Program-made: the position numbers and the translations under genes
The notes under the pieces: generated by a model
Database searches by the model: none
The model's input: only the letters and a program-made list of their open reading frames with translations
What the model was told of the DNA's origin: nothing
Shown here: in pieces, positions 10,604 through 21,636 of the stretch
Numbering within the stretch: position 1 is the stretch's first letter
How the letters are laid out: every line of letters starts with the position of its first letter
Assembly (NCBI GenBank): GCA_029532415.1
Contig: JAQOTA010000039.1
Span: 1-40,392 of the forward strand
Length of the DNA stretch: 40,392 bases
Origin: Marasmius tenuissimus
Taxonomy: Eukaryota; Basidiomycota; Agaricomycetes; Agaricales; Marasmiaceae
Direction: 5' to 3'

Positions 10604-12340
10604 TCACCGAGCGTAGAAAATACGAAGAGTACTGTCTTGTAACTCGTAATTGGGAGGAAGGTCAACATAATAGCTAGGGGGCCTAGTTCCAGAGGAACCT
10701 TCCGAGTTCAAAACCTGAACACGAATACGACGAGGTGAACCACTGGATGCTGAGGATTGTGAAGGCCTGGGAAACCCGGGGAGCTCCTGCTCTAAATCCA
10801 AAAAACTGACGTCATCTTCCTTCTCACGAACGAAACTGAGCGCAGGGAGAGTAGGAATAACAATTCCAGGGCCTGGTTTGGCTTCAAATGGATCCTCAGA
10901 GTCGTAGAGAGAGGCTCGCTCGAGGCGGTAGGGCATCGCGGCTCGGGCTGCGATTCGCTTGTTTATCTGGCGTTGTCGATACCAGCAGAGGGATAATACG
11001 GCCAGGACAAGGAGGAGGAGCATCCCGAGAATTGCTGCGACAATGACCCATCTGTGGTCTCCACCCACGTGTGTCGATGATACTGGCAAGGGTGGCGAGG
11101 GTGGTGTTGTCGGTTTGAGGCTAGACTCGATCCTAGAGGGGTAAGCGTGAAAATTGAAATTAGGCATGGAGGAGTTGATTGAGACACGTACGAAATTTGG
11201 GTTGAGCTGAGTATATCGAGAGTGCTCGAAAATTCCGTGATTGTTTCTTCACCTCCAGATACTACTCCGTTGACTGGCGTCTGGGTTGCCTCGCTTGAGC
11301 TTTGGCTGTTGAGCACGATACTGGTACTCTCGGGTACGCCTCCTAACGAACTCGAGCTTGAGGAGGAGACCGACGGAACCACGACATCCGTGCCAATTGT
11401 GGATGGCAAAAGTACGTTATTGACAAACGAACCAGGTCCTGAGGTCGCAGTAGAGCTCACGGGTGAGCTGAAGAACACAAGATCAGGAGATGTTATAGTC
11501 TGTTATCACGAGCAGGGCTCTACCTCGACCCAGTAGTTATCCCACTCCTCGGTCCGCCCGCTTCTGCATCGTCAGACGAGATCTTCAAGGTTGTAACAAT
11601 ACCGAAGGATCTGGACGTGTCAAAACGATCGAGTCTGATTCCGCAGATATCGATCATTAATCACAGGAATGTGATATGCGATAAGCTTGTGGAGACTTAC
11701 GAGCTTGAAGCGTCACTGATAGTAAAACCCGCTATAGTAAACTTCGAGGTTATTCCTGTCAGAGTGGAAGATGTTGACGAGGGTATAAGAGTATCTGCGC
11801 TGGTTGTGCCGCTGGAGGAAGCCTCGGTGATACTGAGGTAATCATGGGCATCGGTTCCAACTGGGTTCCTCCGCTGTAACGCACCTTGACGTGCCCGTAT
11901 CAATCTGTAGAGATACCGTCGTTGATTCGGGAGTCGGGGTAAGGGAAGTGATGGTGGTTGCGGTTGTCATAGTTGAAGGAGCCACAGAAGTAGTGGTGAC
12001 GGATACTGAGGCCGCAGATAATGAGGAAGTAAACCTTCGGGAGGTATTTTAGATCGATGTTAAGGGAGCCAATTCCGGCTTACGAGTGATCAGTTGAGGA
12101 GACAGGGTAAATGTGGAATAGTGCGGCTCTGATGCAAACACGATCAGTGGTATCTTCCACAGGTTTACTGCCACTCACATCAAACAAAGGATTGGACGAC
12201 GCATTGAAAGTAACGCAGCGTCTGGCGTTGAAAATTGGCCAGTGTGTTGGAGGGATTGAGGGTAAAGCATCAAGAATAATACAATTCTCCACTTCAAATA
12301 CAAACGATGGCCTCGACTGGGACATCCAATTGAGGTCCAA
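10604..12340 (-). CDS. Single-pass membrane protein with Ser/Thr-rich ectodomain and two PPxY motifs
   Basis: Read on the minus strand, exons join in frame at 11885-about 12046, 11701-11860, 11524-11610, 11192-11467 and 10604-11132. They encode a long Ser/Thr-rich stretch (for example SVTTTSVAPSTMTTATTITS) likely to be O-glycosylated. A helix follows (WVIVAAILGMLLLLVLAVLSL, about 10990-11050), then the basic stop WYRQRQINKR. The tail of about 125 residues has an acidic part and ends with RPPSY and LPPNY, two PPxY motifs that could recruit a WW-domain ubiquitin ligase. The plan matches the class A genes, but I see no sequence similarity outside the motifs. The 5' end is unresolved: an open stretch at 12080-12340 ending in a GT donor may be an upstream exon, but no signal peptide was identified. 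The stop at 10604 is clear. Confidence 0.6.
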
Positions 12341-12529
12341 AAATTCTTTGCAGTTAATTACATCGCATCAACAACAGATCATCATGATTTGTTGGGTCGG
12401 TTCGTGAGAATGTCTCTGACTTGCGGTACTAATAATAAGTGCTCGTGAAAACAGCCCCAGAGATGGAGGTCTTTGCCTAGAGTGCACGGAGCGGTATACA
12501 CAGAAAAATAGAAACCCAAAAGCTCAAAC

Positions 12530-12627
12530 TGCCCCAGTGAGGCTCGAACTCACGACCTTCCGATTGACCGCAACTCGTTTAAGTATAAGTAACAGTCGGA
12601 CGCTGTAACCAACTCAGCCATGGGGCA
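12530..12627 (-). tRNA. tRNA-Asn (anticodon GTT) with a 25-base intron
   Basis: The minus strand folds as a complete cloverleaf. The acceptor stem is TGCCCCA with TGGGGCA, the D arm GCTG/CAGC, the anticodon stem TCCGA with TCGGA, and the T arm GTGAG-TTCGAGC-CTCAC. The anticodon loop reads C-T-GTT-A, then a 25-base intron at the canonical position after base 37. Mature length is 73. The mature part is identical to that of the copy at 18812-18896; only the intron differs in length and sequence. It starts the tandem tRNA + class B unit. Confidence 0.93.
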
Positions 12628-12945
12628 CAGGGAAGTGCAAGTGATACAAAGCAACGTAACGGACCGAGCATTCGACATGCGATTGCATCCTGTCGCTGCC
12701 CATGCGAGTGCGAAGCTTCTTCTATCACAATCTGTCGTGCAGCATCAACAACAGGATCACTTTACGTGAGTTGTGATTCACAACTTACGGATGGAATCAA
12801 CATTCCCATCTTGATCTTCGCATTGGACGGATATTGATGTTATTCTCGGTTTCTTATTATATTCTCCAGCGAAGATAAGGGATGCTTGTTACTTGTTCTG
12901 TCTCCCTTTCTCTCTGTCCCACCGCGTTACATTCTTTCCTTGGCC

Positions 12946-12970
12946 CACTAGGTCTTGGCGGACATTCAAA
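12946..12970 (+). promoter_or_regulatory. Conserved block just before the start of the class B genes
   Basis: A block of about 25 bases lies directly before the ATG of all four tandem class B genes, here CCACTAGGTCTTGGCGG. The clearest copies are at 17128-17150 (CCAGGTCTTGACGG then TATCTAGG) and 19245-19267; a more diverged one is at 15068-15093. Pyrimidine-rich sequence precedes it. It may be 5' leader or promoter carried along by duplication. Retention at a fixed distance suggests constraint, but recent common origin could explain it too. Confidence 0.45.
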
Positions 12971-14612
12971 ATGAGAATTCGTCATCCGCTCATTTTGTGA
13001 GTGTACCTGGGGCTTGGTTGCACTTTCTGGCAAAAAACACCCTCTTACTGACCTCTGTATCAGTCTTATTTACTATGTTTACGCAGAGCATGCCCAGTGT
13101 TTCTCTTTCTCCGGAGTTCCAGATCAAGTTACTCAGAAACAGCCAGTCACTTTGACCTGGTTTTGGGAAGTATCCGACCCGACGAATGCAATGCTCGCAA
13201 TTACCGCTGCGGGTGCTCCAGTAGCCGATATATTTCCACAAATAACGCAGTTTGGAAGACACGGTCAAACACAAGGTATCTTGGCCTTATCGCTCAAAGA
13301 TGTTGGGTAGTTCCACCTACCTTTTATCCGGAGTATTCTTTGACTTAGATCATTCAGCACTAGTTCGGTGGTAATCTACAATCTTGATGACGTATCTTAC
13401 GATGCCATCGTCCAGGCGGAAGTCAAAGAACGACCGTAGGTTACTGCTCTGCATATCTCTATTCGTGTTGAAGCTTACCTAAATCTAGTTCATTTGCTTT
13501 TCAAGATCACCCCTTTACCGTTTTTTCGGCGGGACCACTTTCGCCACGACCAACCCTCATTCCAACCCCAGGCAGTGGAATTCCACAGACACCCACACAG
13601 GTCACAGAAGGGTTGGTCAAACGGAATACATCGTTGTTTCATCATACCGATTGTAGCCCCACAGTACCTCTTTGACCTCTCCCCCAACGAGCATAGCAAT
13701 GTCCAGCGCCACCACTAGTACCGTTCTCCCGCCAATCTCAGCGACAAGTTCAAGCTCAGAGGGAAACTCAGAGTCTGCAAGCCAGCAGCATCCAGAAGGG
13801 ATGCCGACGAGAGAAGCTGACTTGTGTGTTCGGACTTTTTTGCTCGTGAAATTTCTCGACCTAATGGATGCTTCAGGCCCGGTGGTGGTGAAATATCCTC
13901 AGTGGGTGAAGGAATATCGCTAGGGCCTGGCTCCCCACAGTCCAGCGATACTTCTGAGATCCACACATCCGGCTCCAAACACCACTCAAACGTTGGGGAG
14001 ATCATTGGCGCTGCGCTCGGATCTCTAGCATTGATCCTCGCCCTCTGGCTGATCTTACATTGCCGTCGTCACAGAAAGCAAACAAGTTGGCGGGCCAAAA
14101 AACCTGAAAAATTCTGCCGGGAGAACATGGTCAGACGAAGGAAAGATGATCAGCTTGATGAGGAAGGGGTTGCTGGCCATCTCTCAGTTCCCAGGTCTGC
14201 ATTGCATGCTATTACGTATTACGGCGGCGACACTCCGACTATTTTGAACGCACCAGGCTCAAGAAGAGACTCTGAAGCTCGATCGGAGAGAGCTGAGTAC
14301 CCGATTTCTACTATTTCGACAATCGATAGTCAGACCGACGCCACATCAACGGTGGAGCCCACCTTCACGGAGATCACCCACGAGTACATCACACCCCGAA
14401 CCGATAGGCAGATGGAGATTGAGAGGAAGGTTTTCGAGTTACAGAGTCGAATTATAGGGTTGAGTTCCTCGGAGAATGTTGCATCGACGTGCGCGTCGAT
14501 GGAATCGGAGATAGTGAACCTGAGAGTGTGTGTTGTGAGGTTGAGGGTGCTTCAGGAGGGAGAATGGGCGAGGGAGCTGACTGATGTGGTACCAGTGGAG
14601 ATGTTGAACTAA
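12971..14612 (+). CDS. Class B single-pass surface protein with TDRQ coiled-coil tail, copy B1
   Basis: Exon 1 (12971-12996, MRIRHPLI) ends at a phase-2 intron; exon 2 (13064-13306) completes the leader (FLIYYVYAEHAQC) and gives FSGVPDQVTQKQPVTLTW and VSDPTNAMLAITAAG. The next exon reads SSVVIYNLDDVSYDAIV. Two Ser/Thr/Pro-rich stalk exons follow. The final exon has a helix (VGEIIGAALGSLALILALWL, about 13992-14052), the stop cluster HCRRHRK, and a tail of about 180 residues. The tail contains ITHEYITPRTDRQMEIERK and two heptad-like segments (FELQSRIIGL; VNLRVCVVRLRVLQEGEWA) and ends VPVEMLN. Its helix repeats predict a coiled coil. B1 is the most diverged of the four tandem copies in the tail (the second helix lacks the acidic residues of the others). 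Function unknown; a wall or surface sensor is inferred. Confidence 0.8.
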
Positions 14613-14676
14613 CGAGGTTCTGTATCCCGGATATTCACTCATATACGACCCGTTTTGAAGTAACTCATGCCTCAGC

Positions 14677-14736
14677 TACTACAGTGAGGCTCAAACTCAC
14701 GAGATTAGGGTGGGCGTAGCTAACGCGACCATGAAC
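14677..14736 (-). pseudogene. tRNA-Asn relic, strongly decayed
   Basis: The stretch begins AGTGAGGCTCAAACTCACGA, a near-match to the T arm of the intact tRNA-Asn copies in the same orientation. It then degenerates; only weak similarity to the D arm and acceptor end remains (CGTAGCTAACGCGACCATG). It sits where the repeating unit predicts a tRNA, between B1 and B2. No acceptor or anticodon stem can form. Confidence 0.6.
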
Positions 14737-15093
14737 TGACACATGATCTGTTGCTACCATTTAAAACCTAAGCATGCACCAGAATCATTAGCACGTATCA
14801 TGGTGCTTTCAATTTCCGTACTTGAGATCGAAGCGTCTGACTTGTAGCATCACAGGCAGGTCCGATTAAGAGAAACAGGCACCCTTAATCTCCGCACATC
14901 ATGACTACTAACTAGCCTCAACGGCCACCCGAGCCCGCATCTTGATCTTCGCATTGGCGAAATGAAATGGTGAGTTCTTGGCTTCATGTTACACTGCCCA
15001 GTCAAGGCAAAGAATGCTGGGTCCCTTCTCTTTCTCCACTCACTACTTTTCGCTCGTTTTCGATCTACCAGGCCAAGTTGACGGGTATCTAGG

Positions 15094-16723
15094 ATGAAAG
15101 TTCGTGGTCTTCTCGCCTTGTAAGTGCTTTTAGCCGACAATAGGGAAGAGAACCATATGACTGATCTCCGCCCCAGGTTAGCAAACTGTGTTATCAGAGA
15201 GCTCGTCCAATGCTTCTCCGTTGATGGAATTCCTGACCAAGTTACGCAGAACCAAGTGGTCTCTTTGACCTGGCACTGGGGGACGACCGACCCTACGAGA
15301 GTCATGATCGCCCACACTTTCCCAAATGAAGACGTAGCAGGAATAATTACTCCGTCTGTGACGGTAGATACTACCAATACACAAGGTGTCTTGACCTTCA
15401 CGTTTCCCGACGGTGGCAAGTAAGTCCACAGTAGCTCACAGTCGGATCCTCATTCACGCAAGAGTTCCGTCAGGACTAAGTCTATGGTAGCCTACGACCT
15501 GGATCACGTAGAATACAACTCTCTCGTTAAGGTCGCTCAGCCACGACCGTGCGTTCATCTTGACAAAGTTAATATACTACTAACCTAACCCTAGCTCGTT
15601 TTTCTTTGACGATACACGTCAAATTACCGTCCTTGCCCCTGGTTCATCCCCACCTCGAACAACCAGCTCGACCTCGGGTCGGACTATACCGACTATCACG
15701 GAGTCGCAGTTGTAAGTCGAAGAACATGTTGTTCGTTGTTCAGAGCCTCAGGGTATAGCTCAGAAGGACCTCCTCAACACCAGACTCGACAATATCTGCC
15801 GCGCAGTCCACGACTCCTATAGCAATAACCAGAGGCTAAAATCGCGGTTCCGGAAGTGCAACAGCGGGACTAACCACGTTTGAAGCCGGTAACATGTGCG
15901 TTAGCCTTTTGTTTGTGAACCCTCCTCAACTGATAAATTCCAAAGGCCTCATGAGGGCGACACGGCGGGTCCAGAAAGCGGCAAAAGCACCCCGTTGAGT
16001 TCGGCTCCTCCGCAATCTGATGAGTCCCCTCAAAGTCGGCCACCCCCTGCCAAACGTCAAGACATTGCAACTATCATTGGTGCTACCATTGGATCCCTGG
16101 CATCGATTATCCTCATACTCTTCTTCATATTTTGCTGCCGTCGTCAAGGAAGGCATGGTAGGAGCCTGCTACCCGAGAAGCCAGAGACTTTCCATGGAGA
16201 GAAAATGATCAAAAAACGGGCAGAAAATCCACTTAAACAGAGGGACACCGCACACCGCAGAGACTCTTATCCTGAAGCATCTTTGACTACCACGTTTGTC
16301 CCGCGATCTCCGCGCTGCTTTGACGACAATGGCTCAGCTTCCTCCAGCATATCAGCCTCAGAAAGAATCTCTGAGGCTACATTTGAGAGTTCTGATTACA
16401 CCAGTTATACCATTTCCGAAACAGAGAGTGAAGCCGACGTCATATCGACTATCAAATCCACCTCTACGGAGATCACCCACGAGTACATCACGCCTCGAAC
16501 GGACAGGCAGATGGAGATCGAGAGGAAGATATTCGAGCTGCAAAGCCAGATGATACGACTGAGTGATCGGTCGGGGTCTTCGGAGATTGACTCACCGACG
16601 CCTATGTCGATGGATCCGGAGATAATAAAGCTAAGAGAGAGAATCGTAAGGCTAGAAGAGCTTCGAGGAGAGGGGTGGGCAATGGAGTTGACCGAAGAAG
16701 TGCCACTGGAGATGTTGTATTGA
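15094..16723 (+). CDS. Class B single-pass surface protein with TDRQ coiled-coil tail, copy B2
   Basis: Exon 1 (from 15094, MKVRGLLA) ends at a phase-2 intron near 15120; exon 2 starts after 15178 and gives a weak leader ending VQC, then FSVDGIPDQVTQNQVVSLTW and TTDPTRVMIAHTFP. The following exons read SMVAYDLDHVEYNSLV (about 15480-15530) and SFFFDDTRQITVLAPG (about 15597-15645). Then come stalk exons, a helix (IATIIGATIGSLASIILILF, about 16065-16125), CCRRQGRHGR, and a tail with YTSYTISETESE, ITPRTDRQMEIERKIFELQ, a second helix (IIKLRERIVRLEELRGEGWA) and the end VPLEMLY. It shares the tail almost unchanged with B3 and B4, while the ectodomain differs much more. Several stalk introns are placed only approximately. 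Confidence 0.78.
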
Positions 16724-16773
16724 TTAGCACTCTACTTACATGGCTCAAATGCTACGTGTTCGAGATGCGCCGA

Positions 16774-16858
16774 GCCACTCTAGTGAGGCCGAAGCTCACA
16801 ACACTCCGATTGTTTGTGTTTCTAGTCGGATGTTGTGACTAAATCAAACCATGAGCAT
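16774..16858 (-). pseudogene. tRNA-Asn pseudogene, recognisable along its whole length
   Basis: Aligned with the intact copy at 18812-18896, this stretch keeps the T-arm region (AGTGAGGCCGAAGCTCAC), the anticodon stem region (CTCCGATTG and AGTCGGATGTTGTGAC) and the acceptor end in altered form (AACCATGAGCA). The acceptor strand TGGGGCA has become TGAGCA, the T loop and D arm carry several changes, and no intact cloverleaf forms. Same orientation and place in the unit as the others. Confidence 0.75.
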
Positions 16859-17150
16859 TTAGAGTTCAATTAGGTACCCGAATTGTTGGCCTGTATTCCG
16901 ATCCTCCTCGCCGTCCATACAAATGTCAAGCTTCTACCGTCGTATTCTCAGGCAACGAGGACGGGTCTACTCTAGGTGATCTCGGGCTCTTTGCTTACGT
17001 GTATCATGCTGGGCGGATATTGATGGTGCCTCCTCGGTTTCATACTTCATTGCTCAGTCGAGATGAGGGATGCCGGTTCTTTCTCACTTCCCTTCACGCT
17101 CGTCGCTGTTCACTCGTTTTCAACCTTCCAGGTCTTGACGGTTATCTAGG

Positions 17151-18756
17151 ATGAGATTCCGTCGTCCATTCGTTTTGTGAGTTCAGTTCGAGTTTAGTCA
17201 TACTATCTACATTCTTTAACTCACGGGATGGTAAAATTAGCTGTTTGTTTGTGGAATTTGCCCGATGCTTCACCATCTCAGCAGTTCGAGCCCCAGTCAC
17301 TCAGTCTCAACCCGTCGAATTAACTTGGTCTCGGGAAACAACTGGCCCGACCACGTTTATTCTCGTATATGCTTATCCAGGACCATCACCGCTCCCCGTA
17401 TCAATATCGACGATTGCAACTACACCAGACAATGCAACCCAAGGAATTTTGACCGTAACTTTCGGGAATGTCGAGTAGGTCCACCAGTGGTTGATATATG
17501 GTGTAATGCCCAAAATTCTCCACAGTATTCTGCATATAGACGCGTACGATCCCAATGCTTATATACCGCCCGGAGAGTCTCCGTACGTTGAGTTTATCCA
17601 ATGATGATCGTTCTGCTAACTCCGAATTAGCTCCCCTTTTGCTGCAAACGTCGTTGAGATTACTGTCTTGACCGCGAGTACCTCGTCAGAAACCAGGTCG
17701 CCCTCGGCCGGGATGAGTGCATCGGGGCAAGCTCAAACGACTTCGAGCTCGCAGCAGTAAGTCGGAAACCCCTCGAACGATCACCAGCATCTCAAAATAT
17801 ATCCCAAAGGACTTCAACTATGCTCACAACCCCAACTGCCCCACTTACTACCACAGCGCCGTTGGGGGGCGTTTTTGGACCTGTGAATTCAACAGTTTCA
17901 GATGGAGCTTCGCTGTGCGTTGAGCTTACTTGTATTAAGTTACGCGATTTGACCAAATCTGCATGTCGGTGTTGCCAACAGCAACTCATTCCCGATTGCC
18001 CCCACACCGACTACTCCAGATGGTGGAAATTTCTCATTGAAGCCTGGCTCACCTCAGTCCAGCTATCCTTCCGGCGATGAGGCATCTGGATCGAAAAACC
18101 AGTCGAATATTGGCGCAATCATTGGCGCAACCATTGGAGCTCTAGTCTTGTTTATCCTTAGCCTTTTCCTGATTTTCCACTACCGCCGCCAAAACGTAGG
18201 AAAATACTGGCGGCCTAGGAAAGCCCAGAATTTTCATGGTGAAAGTATGACCCAAAGGCGGGAAGAAAGCCAGCTCGAACAAAAGGCAATCCCGAACAAT
18301 AGGGATCCCGCGTTCGGACCACTTTCAAGTCCCACCCCTGCACCCCTCATCGTGGACTACGGTGATGACAATGTTTTGACAGCATCCGACGCGTCTCACT
18401 CGAGAAGAGACTCCAGATCAACATTGGATCACACGATATATACCATTTCTGAAACCGAAAGTGGAAAAGAAGCCACATCGACACTTGAACTCGCCTCGAC
18501 GGAGATTACTCATGAGTATATCAGGCCTCGGACAGATAGACAGATGGAGATTGAGAGGAAAATCTTCGAGCTTCAGGGTCAGATTATAGGGTTAAACGAT
18601 CAGTCGAGGTCCTCGATGAATCGCTCTTCCACGCCCATGTTGAGGGATCCGGAGGTGTTGAAGCTTAGAGAGAGGATTGCGAGGTTGACGGAGCTTCAGG
18701 GAGAAGAGTGGGCAATGGAATTGGCTGAAGAGGTACCGTTAGAGATGTTGGATTAA
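17151..18756 (+). CDS. Class B single-pass surface protein with TDRQ coiled-coil tail, copy B3
   Basis: Exon 1 (from 17151, MRFRRPFV) ends at a phase-2 intron near 17176; exon 2 starts about 17243 and gives FCLFVEFARCFTIS, then APVTQSQPVELTW and TTGPTTFILVYAYPG. The AYDLD strand is altered to DAYDPNAY (about 17535). Stalk exons follow, then a helix (GAIIGATIGALVLFILSLFL, about 18112-18171), HYRRQN, and the tail with HTIYTISETESG, ITHEYIRPRTDRQMEIERK, FELQGQIIGL, a second helix (VLKLRERIARLTELQGEEWA) and the end VPLEMLD. Close to B2 and B4 in the tail. Stalk exon borders between 17640 and 18040 are approximate. Confidence 0.78.
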
Positions 18757-18811
18757 CATGGACCTCAATTCCAAACAAAATTGTCTCAAAATAGTCTTGC
18801 TGCTATTAACC

Positions 18812-18896
18812 TGCCCCAGTGAGGCTCGAACTCACGACCTTCCGATTGATACCAATAGTAACAGTCGGACGCTGTAACCAACTCAGCCATGGGGCA
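18812..18896 (-). tRNA. tRNA-Asn (anticodon GTT) with a 12-base intron
   Basis: Complete cloverleaf on the minus strand with the same 73-base mature sequence as the copy at 12530-12627. The intron after base 37 is only 12 bases here against 25 there. It lies 56 bases downstream of B3 on the opposite strand and precedes B4, as the repeating unit predicts. Confidence 0.93.
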
Positions 18897-19267
18897 ATGC
18901 ACAATGAGTAGCTGTTGTAAAGTGTCCCACATAATTAGCATGTATATACTGTATATATTCGCATCCTCTCGCCATCCATACGAGTTCCAAGTTCTCTTAT
19001 CCTGACAATCGCGCGGCATCAACGCGGCTTCCTCTCAGGGCAACTCAAACTCCTAGCTCAAGTGCATGCATCATGATTCGAATCAACATCAGCATCCAAA
19101 TCTCTTGATCATCGTTTTTTGATAGATGCTAATGCTGGATTGTGAAGGGTAGGTAAATTTCATAACATGGTTGAGTTGAGGCGAGGAACGGTGATTCCTT
19201 CTTACTTCCCCTCCCACTCGCTGCGTGCATTCGTTTCCGACCTACCAGGTCCTGACGGATATCTAGG

Positions 19268-20980
19268 ATGAGGATCCGTCGTCCACTCGTTCGGTGAGTT
19301 TTGTTTCAGACTTGCGGTCGGGAGCATCTTCTAAAATTCCTGGACAGATTACTCTGGCTTTCTTTAGCAGAAATTGTTGTTTGCTTCTCAATCTCAGGAA
19401 TTCCAGATCAGGTCCCCCTGAGTCAACCTGTTGTCTTTGCCTGGACTCGGACTCCAGGGGACCCAACGCGCTTCGTTCTTGCAAAGACTGTCTCGGGAAC
19501 TAATCCAGCCGGCCCAATCTACCCCACAGTTTCCGTCGCTAGCGGGGAAACCGTAGGTATTCTGACTGCCTCCTTCCTGGATGACATCAAGTACGTTGAA
19601 ACTGGCATCAGTGCGTTTCTAATGCTGAACCACAAATTTTGCGTTGGAGGACTGTTTTTATTGTCGGTTATGATCTTGACAAACCAATCAAATTTCCCGG
19701 AGACATAATCAACAACGGCCCACGACCGTAAGTTTATTTGTATGTGTATCTCTACCTTTCTGACCCCAGTATGGTAGTGCTACCTTCTTCAATGATCCGC
19801 ATCAGATCACCATCAGCGGGGGTGGCTCACCTCCAACTCTGACGACAACCAGTTCATCCTCACTCGGTGACAGTTCACAGACAAGATCACCAACAGCTGG
19901 CCCTGTATCACAGCAGTAGGTCACATAAAAAATGGGATCATTGTACAGATCTTGACGTTCAGCTTAGAGATCCGTCTACAACCACGATTACCACATCATC
20001 ATCTATCACCTCAACTAGGACAAACGCTCGGACGTTCTCTGCATTGCCTACCTCGACCTCAATGCCAGGAGGTGCAGCTTCGGGTCAGCCCTCCGTATCT
20101 GCGAGTCAAAGTTACTCAGGAATGCCATCAATAACAGGGATCGATAGTCCGTACGTTGAGATTTATTTGTGAGATGTTGTGATTTGATATTGAACTATGC
20201 AGAGCAAGCGAAGGTGGATCGCAGGAAATGGCATCAGAGTCAGCGGATTCGTCGAGTCAGGACTCCCCCCAGTCAACCCCTCCTCCCGAAGGTCAGTCAG
20301 CCGGGCCCAAACGCCGTCCAAGCATTGGAGCCATTGTCGGCGCTATACTTGGCACTCTAGCCTTCATCGCCCTCCTCCTCTTCCTTATCTGTTGCCGTCG
20401 TCGGATCAGGCAGAAAAATTGGCGACCCGTGAGACCCGGAACCTTCTACGGGGAAAAGATGATCAAAAGACGGGAAGAAGACCAACTTGAACAAATAGGA
20501 AACGCGGACCGTAGGGCCTCTAATTCCGAGCTACTTTCGACTGACACATACGCATCGCGTATCGCGGGTCAAGTTAATGACAGTGCCTCGACTGCATCCG
20601 GCCTATCAAGCTCGAGAAGAAACTCTGAGGCTACATTGGAACATCCTGATTACACCATATATACCATATCGGAAGTCGGAAGCAGTGAAGTCGACGCCAC
20701 ATCGACAATTGAACCCGCCTCCACGGAGATCGCCCACGAGTACATTACACCTCGAACGGACAGGCAGATGGAGATTGAGAGGAAGATATTCGAGCTGCAA
20801 GGTCAAATTATACGGCTCAGTGATCGGTCGAAGTCCTCGGAGATTGTCCCATCGACGCCTATATCGATTGATTTGGAGATGTTGAAATTAAGAGAGAAGG
20901 TGGTGAGGTTGAGGGAGCTTCAGGATGAAGAATGGGCGAGGGAGGTTACGGACGAGGTGCCATTTGAGATGTTGGACTGA
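19268..20980 (+). CDS. Class B single-pass surface protein with TDRQ coiled-coil tail, copy B4
   Basis: Exon 1 (from 19268, MRIRRPLV) ends at a phase-2 intron near 19293; exon 2 begins about 19349 with a convincing leader (LLWLSLAEIVVC), then FSISGIPDQVPLSQPVVFAW and PGDPTRFVLAKTVSG. Later exons read VGYDLDKPIKFPG (about 19669-19700) and FFNDPHQITISGGG (about 19780-19825). Ser/Thr-rich stalk exons follow. The final part has a helix (GAIVGAILGTLAFIALLLFL, about 20328-20388), CCRRRIRQKN, and the tail with YTIYTISEVGSSE, ITPRTDRQMEIERKIFELQ, a second helix (MLKLREKVVRLRELQDEEWA) and the end VPFEMLD. Best-preserved copy of the array. Confidence 0.82.
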
Positions 20981-21636
20981 TATGGACCCATACCCTGATA
21001 AACCGCGATAGGAGATAAGCCTGGATCTCGCCGTTCCAAGTTTATATGCTTGTCCTCGAGAACTGTAACCGTCGGGGGTAAATGAATGTCCTTGCATACC
21101 CGATAGCCATATTAGAGTTCTTTGGGTATCCATGAAACGGGTATCCATGGTGATCACGGGTTGATCCAATCCGAGTCTCGACGCGATTCGCGACGCGTTT
21201 CCCCACATGATGTGATTTTCTACTGCCGCGCCGGAGTTTCCCGGAGGCGGTGTCATACTTCTCGTCCCTGGTCGTCTGATTTTTGACGAGCTTCTTTTCT
21301 TCACAAGCCCTTTATTCAGTTTTCAATCAAGTGACGGCGCCGCTGCGCTTTTTTTCGCAGGCAACGGGTCCAGCGGACGGCACTTTTGGCATCCGTTATA
21401 CTTATAACTTATGCCACCACACGTGTCATACGTCGGAGTCCCCAAGCGGTCGTCAGGGCCCCCAAACTATGTTCTGATGGAATCACGCTCATTTTATCCA
21501 TGGCGTCGCCCGGCAATGGGCCTTACTTTTCTTCCCTCCCCTCATTACCCTCGTTGGCCCTTTCCTTCCTTTTACCAGGCTTGCCTGTCCGTTCAAGCTT
21601 CCTGTCTCTGCAAGCAGAGAGGATCGATAGTCTTGC
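20981..21636. other. Intergenic, likely promoter region of the next gene
   Basis: No gene or tRNA seen. The right half is rich in pyrimidine runs (about 21530-21610), as is usual upstream of fungal genes without a clear TATA box. The expected tRNA-Asn of a fifth unit is absent. Confidence 0.45.

Larger units (their letters stand above)
12530..20980. repeat. Tandem array of a tRNA-Asn + class B gene unit (four units)
   Basis: Four units of about 2.0-2.2 kb follow head to tail. Each holds a minus-strand tRNA-Asn (intact at 12530 and 18812, decayed at about 14680 and 16775), roughly 300-400 bases of related upstream sequence, the pre-ATG block, and a class B gene on the plus strand. Upstream similarity includes GGCGGATATTGATG-like and GATGAGGGATGC-like segments. 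No tRNA follows the fourth gene, so the tRNA is the left end of the unit. The array is old enough for tRNA decay and strong ectodomain divergence. Confidence 0.8.

Noticed and set aside
12955..13155. Alternative start of B1 in another frame
   Set aside because: The ATG at 12971 with the 26-base exon and phase-2 intron matches B2-B5 and continues into the conserved ectodomain; the other frame does not.
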